Program-made: the position numbers and the translations under genes
Origin: JBGPJO01 sp964348535
GTDB lineage: Bacteria > Patescibacteriota > Minisyncoccia > Phycocordibacterales > JAKFXT01
Assembly (NCBI GenBank): GCA_964348535.1
Contig: CAYGDB010000029.1
Location: 1-8,899 of the forward strand
Length of the DNA: 8,899 nt
Reading direction: 5' to 3'
The notes under the pieces: generated by a model
Databases searched by the model: none
Told to the model about the DNA's origin: nothing
Seen by the model: the letters and a program-made list of their open reading frames with translations, nothing else
Shown: in pieces, positions 1 through 4,844 of the stretch
Layout of the letters: every line of letters begins with the position of its first letter
How positions within the stretch are numbered: the first letter of the stretch is position 1

Positions 1-717
1 TGCCCTCATGCTTTTTATAAAAGCGCTTATGGTGTTGTAGTGTTCCTCGCCTTTTTTGTCAAAACGGAGATATTTGTTTTGAAGGGTTTTAGCCAAAGTT
101 TCAACTGTAACCGCCCCGTAAAGTTTTTCTGTATTTTCAATCATGCCTATAGCCTGACGAGCATCGCCATTTGCCATCCCTATGAGCCACTCTCTTGCCA
201 CTTTATCAAGTTTGACTTCGGCGCGGGCAATAATTTTTTCCATCTCATCGTCAGAAAATTCATTCAAGACAAACACCCGACACCTGGACAAAAGAGCCGG
301 TATCACTTCAAAAGACGGGTTCTCGGTGGTGGCGCCAACCAATATTATTTCCCCGCTCTCAACATAAGGCAAAAGAAAATCCTGCTGGGCTTTGTTGAAG
401 CGGTGTATTTCATCCAGAAAAATTATCTGGGATAGCTTTCCTTCTTTTTCATTTTTTAAAATTTTTCTTATGTCTTCTTTACCGGCCGAAACCGCGGAAA
501 GTTCCGTGAGCTCAAGGCCCAAGGCATTCGCATAAATCTTGGCCAGTGTCGTCTTTCCAACCCCAGGAGGTCCCCAGAGAATAAATGAAAAGGCGTGTTT
601 TTCTTTTATGGCAACATAAAGTGGCTGACCAACACCAATAAGATGGGATTGCCCCACAAAATCCTCTATTATTTGAGGCCGTATCCGAGAGGCCAACGGC
701 TCTGTGGAGTCTTTCAT
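1..717 (-). CDS. rarA: RarA/MgsA replication-associated recombination AAA+ ATPase, N-terminal part (3' end outside window)
   Basis: RarA (MgsA, the eukaryotic WRNIP1 relative) is a AAA+ ATPase of the clamp-loader branch that acts at stalled replication forks and interacts with SSB. Translation gives 239 residues before the window edge, roughly half to 60% of the usual 400-450. Counting from the start at 717, I see a PLASRIRP/FVGQSHL N-terminus, Walker A GPPGVGKT (49-56), Walker B ending in DEIHR (102-106), sensor 1 GATTEN (128-133), the arginine-finger region LLSRCR (142-147) and sensor 2 GDAR (184-187). The frame stays open to an upstream ATG at 756. However, that ATG lies inside a terminator hairpin, and a -35/-10 pair lies between the two ATGs with its predicted +1 on the ATG at 717. 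The 717 start also fits the family N-terminus (MKDSTEPLASRIRP). The family call is firm; the start is an inference. The C-terminal tetramerisation region is off-window. Confidence 0.95.
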   Translation of the reverse strand, partial: MKDSTEPLASRIRPQIIEDFVGQSHLIGVGQPLYVAIKEKHAFSFILWGPPGVGKTTLAKIYANALGLELTELSAVSAGKEDIRKILKNEKEGKLSQIIFLDEIHRFNKAQQDFLLPYVESGEIILVGATTENPSFEVIPALLSRCRVFVLNEFSDDEMEKIIARAEVKLDKVAREWLIGMANGDARQAIGMIENTEKLYGAVTVETLAKTLQNKYLRFDKKGEEHYNTISAFIKSMRA

Positions 718-723
718 TCCACC

Positions 724-752
724 ATTATAGACCTGTGATTCTTGGTCATCAA
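724..752 (-). promoter_or_regulatory. Promoter of rarA, predicted leaderless start
   Basis: On the minus strand TTGATG (752-747, four of six to TTGACA) is followed by a 17-nt spacer and a perfect TATAAT (729-724). Six bases separate the -10 from the ATG whose A is at 717, so transcription would begin at or within a base or so of the start codon. There is no normally spaced SD before 717. The boxes lie just downstream of the terminator hairpin at 755-791, as expected for an independent unit. Confidence 0.55.
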
Positions 753-754
753 TC

Positions 755-791
755 ATAAAACACCACCTGAAAATTTCAGGTGGTGTTTTAT
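755..791 (-). terminator. Strong intrinsic terminator after the 42-residue membrane protein gene
   Basis: A perfect 18-bp stem pairs 755-772 with 774-791 around one unpaired base (773), which in practice forms a small loop by opening one or two A-T pairs. The GC-rich core CACCACCTGA/TCAGGTGGTG is flanked by A4 on one side and T4 on the other, so it could work in both directions. On the minus strand it starts 8 nt beyond the TAG of the small gene at 800-928, which it most likely terminates. No plus-strand gene leads into it. The weak point is a U-tract of only four. Confidence 0.8.
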
Positions 792-799
792 AAAAAATT

Positions 800-928
800 C
801 TACTCTTTTGTAATTTGCTTCCAAAGCCAGATACTAAGAAGAGAGAGAACTATAATAACCAAAAGCCACGTGATAGAACCGACAATTCCAAACCCGGCCA
901 TATAACCGCTATATCCATAACCCATCAT
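800..928 (-). CDS. Small single-pass membrane protein (42 aa), unknown function
   Basis: This gene has no name I recognise. The frame reads ATG at 928 to TAG at 800-802, 42 residues. It starts MMGYGYSGYMAGFG, a glycine/tyrosine-rich segment, continues into one hydrophobic helix (about residues 14-36, ending LSIWLW), and closes with a short charged tail, KQITKE. The positive-inside rule puts the C-terminus in the cytoplasm. A second ATG at 925 would remove only one residue. No SD precedes it. Support for a real gene comes from its own extended -10 promoter at 977-985, a strong terminator just after its stop, and a hydrophobicity pattern unlikely by chance in a random frame. Similar Gly/Tyr/Met-rich starts followed by one helix occur in small membrane proteins of other bacteria, but I cannot assign a family. 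Confidence 0.6.
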   Translation of the reverse strand: MMGYGYSGYMAGFGIVGSITWLLVIIVLSLLSIWLWKQITKE

Positions 929-976
929 ATTTTTAAAAAGATTTATTATTTATTAAATCGACCTATTGTTCCTATG

Positions 977-985
977 ATTATAACA
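977..985 (-). promoter_or_regulatory. Extended -10 promoter for the 42-aa membrane protein
   Basis: The minus strand carries TGTTATAAT (985-977), a perfect extended -10 (TGnTATAAT), 6 nt beyond the PAP2 stop codon. I see no convincing -35 at 16-18 nt, which extended -10 promoters often lack. The predicted +1 is near 970, giving a leader of about 42 nt before the ATG at 928. Confidence 0.5.
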
Positions 986-991
986 TTGAAA

Positions 992-1639
992 CTAACTTTC
1001 ACGCCTTGAAAGAATCTTTGATATGACAATTCCAATAATAAGCCAGAGTGATCCTAATAAAAATCCGCCAATAATATCACTAAAAAAGTGAACTCCAAGA
1101 TACAATCTGCTTAAAGCTATAAGAAAAATCAGCAGAAATCCTATAAAAAATGCCACAGCCCTCCCTAAACCACTCGGGAGTTCCTTTAATAAAAAATAAA
1201 TGATAAATCCATAGAGAGCAACCGCAATAGTGGTGTGCCCACTCGGGAAAGAAAAAGAATTCTCCGCGAGGAAAGCCGTATCTACAGGCGGACGGGAGCG
1301 ATGAATAATTTCTTTAAGGACATAAACGGAAAACTCCGCCCCAAAAAAAGTGATAATAAAAGCAAAAATGTAAGCAAGCTTCCTCCTTACAAAAAAGAAG
1401 GCGGTTAAGGCTACGGCAATAATGGCAACCGCGACAGAACCCCCTAAAAAAGTGACCAGCGAGAAAAAAATGGCAAGCCATTGTTCTCGGTAAAAATAAA
1501 AAAGATTGACTAAATATGAATCCAATACGACAATCGAACCACCAGAAACAACGGCAACCGCAAGATTAACAAAGGCGTAAAAAGCAACGATAAAAACCAA
1601 ACCTAAAATAACAAAATTTGAATTGTGAAAATAATTCAT
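992..1639 (-). CDS. PAP2-family membrane phosphatase
   Basis: PAP2 (type 2 phosphatidic acid phosphatase) membrane enzymes remove phosphate from lipid phosphates or diphosphates, such as undecaprenyl diphosphate or phosphatidylglycerol phosphate, at the outer face of the cytoplasmic membrane. The 215-residue protein has the three-part active site: KEIIHRSRP (K109, R116, P117), PSGH (132-135, with H135) and SRLYLGVHFFSD (S177, R178, H184, D188). H184 is the expected nucleophile and H135 the expected proton donor. About six hydrophobic helices are visible (roughly 9-31, 56-83, 88-110, 136-152, 158-176, 186-208), a normal size for the family. It starts 9 nt after the aminotransferase stop, so the two are probably one transcript. 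No clear SD is present. Family membership is secure; the substrate is not (BcrC/PgpB-like undecaprenyl diphosphatase is one possibility). Confidence 0.92.
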   Translation of the reverse strand: MNYFHNSNFVILGLVFIVAFYAFVNLAVAVVSGGSIVVLDSYLVNLFYFYREQWLAIFFSLVTFLGGSVAVAIIAVALTAFFFVRRKLAYIFAFIITFFGAEFSVYVLKEIIHRSRPPVDTAFLAENSFSFPSGHTTIAVALYGFIIYFLLKELPSGLGRAVAFFIGFLLIFLIALSRLYLGVHFFSDIIGGFLLGSLWLIIGIVISKILSRRES

Positions 1640-1648
1640 AAAAATCCG

Positions 1649-2491
1649 CTACCAATTTCCTAAAAGAGTGTAATCTCTAAACTGTTTTATAACTTTTTTT
1701 GTTATTTCACCAACCTTCCCGTCACCAACTTCTCCATCATCTAACCTTACCACGGGCACAACCTCTTTAGCGCTTCCGGTCATAAATATTTCTTTGGCGT
1801 TTTTTAACTCTTCAATCGTAAAATCTTTTACCTCTATGGGCAAATCCAATTTTAATATCTCCAAAAGCGCCACGCGGGTTATTCCTTCTAAAATGTTGCT
1901 CTTGGGAGTTACGAGCTTCCCGTCAATAAGAGCGAAAACATTACTGTTTGAGCCTTCAAAAACTTGCCGGTCAGAATAATAAATCGGTTCAAGAGCTCCT
2001 ATTTTTTTAGCCAGAACGCTTTGCTTTACTCCCTCTATGTAATTATTGGTTTTTGCGGATGAATTATAGCGAGTGTGCTTAACTGTTATAATCCCCGTCC
2101 CCTCCTCATACCATTCTTTCGGATATTGAAAACACGGGTCAATCAATATTATTATTGTAGGCTCGCCGAGAGGGGTCATTGAATCAGAAACTCCTCCGGA
2201 AAAATATATTTTTATGAATTTCTCTTCTTGGCTTGGATTTGCCGAAAGTGTTTCAAAAACCCAGTCCGCCACTTCTTCCTTTCCCCACGGTATTTCCAAA
2301 CCGATTTTCTCGGCCGAATTAAAAATCCTGTCTATATGCTCTTTGAGTTTAAAGGGCTTATGTTTTTGATATGTCCTCAAAAAATCAAAAACGGCATAAC
2401 CACGTGAAAAGCCGAGGTCTCTCGGAGAGATTTTTAGCTCGCTTTCATTAACCAAATTTCCGTTTAAAAAATGGGTTCTATTATCAATCAC
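1649..2491 (-). CDS. PLP-dependent aminotransferase, class IV (BCAT / D-amino-acid transaminase / ADC lyase family)
   Basis: Fold-type IV PLP enzymes transfer amino groups from branched-chain or D-amino acids, or cleave aminodeoxychorismate. With the GTG start at 2491 the product is 280 residues, normal for the family. Numbered from that start it has FLNG near the N-terminus, HIDR (52-55, Arg55 for the PLP phosphate), the Schiff-base lysine K147 in SSAKTNNY, FEGSNSNVF with E179 facing the pyridine nitrogen, GITR (203-206) and TGSAKEVVPV (238-247). An in-frame TTG at 2515 would add eight residues (MECCIIIF). I prefer GTG because a consensus -10 overlaps that extension and the GTG sits where a leaderless transcript would begin. 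A PAP2 gene follows 9 nt downstream. No other branched-chain pathway gene is nearby, so substrate specificity stays open. Confidence 0.93.
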   Translation of the reverse strand: MIDNRTHFLNGNLVNESELKISPRDLGFSRGYAVFDFLRTYQKHKPFKLKEHIDRIFNSAEKIGLEIPWGKEEVADWVFETLSANPSQEEKFIKIYFSGGVSDSMTPLGEPTIIILIDPCFQYPKEWYEEGTGIITVKHTRYNSSAKTNNYIEGVKQSVLAKKIGALEPIYYSDRQVFEGSNSNVFALIDGKLVTPKSNILEGITRVALLEILKLDLPIEVKDFTIEELKNAKEIFMTGSAKEVVPVVRLDDGEVGDGKVGEITKKVIKQFRDYTLLGNW

Positions 2492-2498
2492 GAATATA

Positions 2499-2504
2499 AT
2501 TATA
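2499..2504 (-). promoter_or_regulatory. -10 element for the aminotransferase-PAP2 unit, possibly leaderless
   Basis: A perfect TATAAT (2504-2499, minus strand) lies 7 nt before the GTG at 2491, so the predicted +1 is at or next to the start codon. The -35 region is poor (TTTCGG at 17 nt spacing). No terminator separates this site from the zinc-ribbon gene upstream, so read-through from the helicase unit is also possible. Confidence 0.4.
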
Positions 2505-2542
2505 CAGCATTCCAAAGCCTGCCGAAAATATCCGAAGACGAT

Positions 2543-2707
2543 TTACATATCCCTCGAACAAAAGATACAGACAGTTTGATTTTTTTTGGTGACAATATAC
2601 TTGTTGCCACAGGCGCAAACAATAACAGCGCTACGAGTAGCTTTGTAAACCCACTTACCGGGCTGATTGGTTGTTTTTGGCACAATCGGAGAAATTATTT
2701 TTTTCAT
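2543..2707 (-). CDS. Small zinc-ribbon-like protein (54 aa), downstream of the helicase
   Basis: The frame runs from ATG at 2707 to TAA at 2543-2545, 54 residues, starting MKKIISPIVPKTTNQPGKWV. I do not recognise a named family. The C-terminal half holds four cysteines as C31-A-C33 and C47-IF-C50, spaced CxC-x13-CxxC. This resembles a small zinc ribbon with beta-type residues between the knuckles (CACGNKYIVT and TVCIFCSRDM). There is no signal peptide or membrane helix, so it should be cytosolic. It begins 2 nt after the helicase TAA and is almost certainly cotranscribed, which suggests an RNA- or ribosome-related role (inference). A lysine/arginine-bearing first half (KTTNQPGKWVYKATR) would suit nucleic-acid contact. 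It is not a frameshifted helicase tail: helicase C-termini do not carry paired cysteines like these. Confidence 0.65.
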   Translation of the reverse strand: MKKIISPIVPKTTNQPGKWVYKATRSAVIVCACGNKYIVTKKNQTVCIFCSRDM

Positions 2708-2709
2708 AT

Positions 2710-3945
2710 TTAATGTTGTTCAACAAAAGTCAGAGCTTTACCCATTTTACCTCCCCTGCCTGTTCGGCCGATTCGGTGAACGTAGTCATCGTAGGTCTCC
2801 GGCAAATCGTAATTGATAACGTGGCTTACGTTTGGAATATCAAGACCGCGGGCGGCAACATCCGTCGCCACCAAGACTTGAGCATGATTGTCCTTGAATT
2901 TTCCAAGCGCGCGCTGTCTTTGTGAATGATTTTTATTTCCGTGGATTGATTCGGCTTTAATTCCGCGCTTAAAGAGCAACTCTGAAAGCTTCTCCACGCC
3001 ATGTTTTGTGCGTCCAAAAACCAACACTTTATTAAACTCAACCTTTCTTAAAAGGTCATGCAATACGTCAATCTTATTGTCTTCTTTCTGAATCCTGATA
3101 ACATCCTGATCAACATTTTTTGACGTATCTCCGCTTTTAACTGAAATATGAACGGGATTACGAAGAAATTCGCCAACAAGCTTTTCTATAGTCGGAGAAA
3201 GGGTTGCCGAGAAAAAAAGTGTTTGCCTTTCTTTTGGCATACCAGCCATGACAACGCGCATTTCATTTATAAATCCCATATCAAGCATTCTGTCCGCCTC
3301 ATCCAAAACAACAGTGGAAAATTCTGAAAGTTTAATCATCTTTCTATCAACAAGGTCTTTGAGTCGCCCGGGCGTGCCTATAATAAAATTATACTGATAG
3401 CGAAGTTGTGAAATCTGCCGCCCGATAGGCATACCGCCCACGACACAGACCGAGAATATTTTCATGCCGTAAGTAAAACCCTTCAACTCTTCATCTATCT
3501 GAATAGCAAGCTCGCGAGTAGGAACTATGATAAGCACTTGCTCCTTGCGTTTCAAAAGCACTTTGTTTATAAGCGGAATAAGGAAAGCTCCGGTTTTTCC
3601 TGTGCCGGTATTGGCAATACCCAAAACATCAGCTCCTTCCAAAACATGAGACATTGCCTTGTCCTGTATGGGAGTGGGAGTAATGTATCCTTTTTTAACA
3701 ATCGCCCTTTTAAGATTTTCTTCAATCTTAAAATCGGCAAATGCGTGAGAGGGTTTAAAGACTTCAATATCAACAACCTTCGTCGCTTTATTTATAAATT
3801 TAGAAGGATGAATCCTTTCGCCTGCTCGACGTTTTTGATTTGAAAATCTGGAAAAACCTCTGCCTGAAGGAGAGCCTGAGGGAGAGAAAGGTTTGCGGAA
3901 AGTTCTTTGAGAACCTCCTTTATTTTGGAAATTTCTATAAGACAT
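2710..3945 (-). CDS. DEAD-box ATP-dependent RNA helicase with basic N-terminal tail
   Basis: DEAD-box helicases unwind short RNA duplexes in ribosome assembly, mRNA decay and cold adaptation. All core motifs are present in the 411 residues: Q motif GYITPTPIQ (86-94), motif I ANTGTGKT (111-118), Ia PTRELA (142-147), Ib TPGR (191-194), II DEAD (215-218), III SAT (246-248), IV VLVFGRT (307-313), V ARGLDI (365-370) and VI HRIGRTGRGG (390-399). Residues 1-45 form a low-complexity tail rich in Arg, Ser, Gly and Phe, where many homologues carry such a tail at the C-terminus. The protein ends only 12 residues after motif VI, so the usual last helix of RecA domain 2 seems missing. A promoter and structured leader precede it and a zinc-ribbon gene follows by 2 nt. 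No SD is visible before the ATG. I cannot assign it to RhlE, CsdA or SrmB. Confidence 0.96.
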   Translation of the reverse strand: MSYRNFQNKGGSQRTFRKPFSPSGSPSGRGFSRFSNQKRRAGERIHPSKFINKATKVVDIEVFKPSHAFADFKIEENLKRAIVKKGYITPTPIQDKAMSHVLEGADVLGIANTGTGKTGAFLIPLINKVLLKRKEQVLIIVPTRELAIQIDEELKGFTYGMKIFSVCVVGGMPIGRQISQLRYQYNFIIGTPGRLKDLVDRKMIKLSEFSTVVLDEADRMLDMGFINEMRVVMAGMPKERQTLFFSATLSPTIEKLVGEFLRNPVHISVKSGDTSKNVDQDVIRIQKEDNKIDVLHDLLRKVEFNKVLVFGRTKHGVEKLSELLFKRGIKAESIHGNKNHSQRQRALGKFKDNHAQVLVATDVAARGLDIPNVSHVINYDLPETYDDYVHRIGRTGRGGKMGKALTFVEQH

Positions 3946-4133
3946 ATGTTTACTAAAAAGAGCCCGGAAACCCTACAAAAGTTTCTTTAAAAGACCCTAT
4001 AACCTCTAGCCATTATATTAAAAAGGCGACTAGCGTATCTCTAGAGGTTTTAGTAACGCCTGCGCCTTACGAGCTTTGTGGCTCTATGTTTTGAAGAAAA
4101 TTCTCAAAACAAAACCGATGAGATTAAGTTATG
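3946..4133 (-). promoter_or_regulatory. Long structured 5' leader of the DEAD-box helicase mRNA (candidate cis-regulatory RNA)
   Basis: About 190 nt separate the predicted +1 (near 4133) from the helicase ATG, with no protein gene on either strand. Paired segments I can find are: GTTTTGA/TCAAAAC (4110-4104 with 4094-4088); GAGC/GCTC (4084-4081 with 4074-4071); AAGGCG/CGCCTT (4068-4063 with 4028-4023) enclosing GCGT/ACGC (4059-4056 with 4036-4033); AACCTCTAG/CTAGAGGTT (4049-4041 with 4009-4001); GAAAC/GTTTC (3985-3981 with 3971-3967); and a long-range closing stem AGAGCC/GGCTCT (4085-4080 with 3964-3959). Several exclude each other, as in attenuators and riboswitches. It matches no RNA family I know. 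An eight-codon frame (ATG at 4013, MARGYRVF) lies inside. A TATAAT at 4017-4012 could instead be a second promoter. Confidence 0.5.
4020..4068 (-). terminator. Possible internal attenuator hairpin in the helicase leader
   Basis: On the minus strand AAGGCG (4068-4063) pairs with CGCCTT (4028-4023). An inner stem GCGT/ACGC (4059-4056 with 4036-4033) is extended by one G-U pair, and the 3' arm runs into five Ts (4024-4020). This is the shape of an intrinsic terminator about 70 nt into the transcript. The long loop and internal mismatches make it weaker than the other two terminators here. Its loop holds AACCTCTAG, which can instead pair with CTAGAGGTT at 4009-4001. Confidence 0.35.
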
Positions 4134-4139
4134 TTTTAT

Positions 4140-4168
4140 ATACTATACTAAAACCATATTTTTGTCAA
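4140..4168 (-). promoter_or_regulatory. Promoter of the helicase operon
   Basis: A perfect TTGACA (4168-4163, minus strand) is followed 17 nt later by TAGTAT (4145-4140, four of six to TATAAT). An overlapping TATAGT (4147-4142, five of six) sits at 15 nt. The region is very AT-rich and lies just downstream of the Fic terminator. Predicted transcription starts near 4133. Confidence 0.6.
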
Positions 4169-4187
4169 ATCTAAATATGAAAATCTA

Positions 4188-4220
4188 AAAAAGACACCGC
4201 GTAAAACGAGGTGTCTTTTT
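4188..4220 (-). terminator. Intrinsic terminator of the Fic gene
   Basis: An 11-bp stem pairs 4188-4198 with 4210-4220 (AAAAAGACACC/GGTGTCTTTTT). Two further G-C pairs inside the loop (4200-4208 and 4201-4207) are separated from it by one mismatch. Read on the minus strand the stem leads into a run of six Ts (4192-4187). It overlaps the Fic TAA at 4219-4221 and separates that gene from the helicase promoter. The symmetric A/T flanks could also stop plus-strand transcription. Confidence 0.85.
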
Positions 4221-4776
4221 ATGTCACTTTATGTGACTTGTAAACATTCGGATAATGTTCTTTGAAGATAATATCCTCAAACGCCCTTATCCTCCTGTAA
4301 TAAGAAGCTCTGCCCTTAGACTCTATTACAAGCCAAGGCAAACCTTTATTGACACGAAGCATGTTTAAAACCAATCTGGCAGTCCTTCCATTCCCATCAA
4401 TATAAGGATGAATGCACAAGAACCAATCATGAAGAAGAAAAGACGCCTCTTCAAAATCTTTGGTCATAGACTGATATTCTCCAACCATGCTCCACCAGTC
4501 TTCCATAAGAGTCGGCACATTCTTATAACAGGGCATTTCTTTTTTACCGACCCAAACGGCGCGAGTGCGATAAGAACCGCCACTTACCCTTAATCTCGGA
4601 ATTTTTTTAACAAGCGCTTTGTGAAGCTTGTTTGGATGGACGATGTTCCCCTTGGATGAGAGTACAGTCGCAACTAAATGGCCATCGTAGAGAGGTCTGC
4701 CGGGAAAAGAGACTATTCCTTCTATTAAATTGCTTTGGCGAACATGCCTATGCAATAAACCACGCCCAATCGACAT
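4219..4776 (-). CDS. Fic-domain protein (predicted AMP/nucleotide transferase) with N-terminal inhibitory motif
   Basis: Fic enzymes attach AMP (sometimes another nucleotide or phosphate group) to hydroxyl side chains of target proteins. The 185-residue protein has the full active-site loop HPYIDGNGRTAR (123-134), with catalytic H123, D127 for the metal, and the R131/R134 phosphate contacts. A GGSYRTRAVWVG segment (66-77) fits the beta-hairpin flap that positions the target. SNLIEG at 15-20 matches the S/TxxxEG/N inhibitory helix, whose Glu19 would block ATP's gamma phosphate. Its N-terminal place makes this a class II Fic, self-regulated and needing no separate antitoxin, and none is adjacent. 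Only 14 residues precede the motif, so it is a minimal version lacking the longer N-terminal region of many relatives. It has its own candidate promoter, a perfect SD and a terminator, so it is a single-gene unit. The target is unknown. Confidence 0.93.
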   Translation of the reverse strand: MSIGRGLLHRHVRQSNLIEGIVSFPGRPLYDGHLVATVLSSKGNIVHPNKLHKALVKKIPRLRVSGGSYRTRAVWVGKKEMPCYKNVPTLMEDWWSMVGEYQSMTKDFEEASFLLHDWFLCIHPYIDGNGRTARLVLNMLRVNKGLPWLVIESKGRASYYRRIRAFEDIIFKEHYPNVYKSHKVT

Positions 4777-4780
4777 CAGG

Positions 4781-4790
4781 AACCTCCTTT
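4781..4790 (-). promoter_or_regulatory. Perfect Shine-Dalgarno of the Fic gene
   Basis: The minus strand reads AAAGGAGGTT (4790-4781), complementary over nine bases to the usual 16S 3' end. GGAGG (4787-4783) is 6 nt from the ATG at 4776. It is the only full SD in the window and fixes the Fic start. Confidence 0.85.
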
Positions 4791-4807
4791 AATAACAATC
4801 TGAAATC

Positions 4808-4835
4808 AGTCTAATCCAAATTCAAAACATGTAAA
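4808..4835 (-). promoter_or_regulatory. Candidate promoter of the Fic gene
   Basis: TTTACA (4835-4830, five of six to TTGACA) and TAGACT (4813-4808, four of six to TATAAT) are 16 nt apart on the minus strand, in the 68-nt gap after the DUF3105 gene. The predicted +1 is near 4800, giving a short leader that carries the SD. The boxes are imperfect, and read-through from the DUF3105 gene is possible. Confidence 0.3.
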
Positions 4836-4844
4836 GGAAAAAAG

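Noticed and set aside
40..435. Plus-strand frame of 131 codons
   Set aside because: Antisense to RarA motifs including Walker B and sensor 1; no family resemblance.
815..1009. Plus-strand frame of 64 codons
   Set aside because: It overlaps the better-supported 42-residue membrane gene on the other strand, is low in hydrophobic pattern or motifs, and has no promoter or SD.
2471..2713. Plus-strand frame of 80 codons and a minus-strand frame of 61 codons (2500-2685)
   Set aside because: Both cover the zinc-ribbon gene in other frames; only the frame at 2543-2707 shows a motif and operon-like spacing.
3961..4130. tRNA, tmRNA or a known riboswitch in the helicase leader
   Set aside because: No cloverleaf, no TTCRA T-loop, no CCA end, and none of the conserved cores of preQ1, fluoride, cyclic-di-GMP or T-box elements that I could match.
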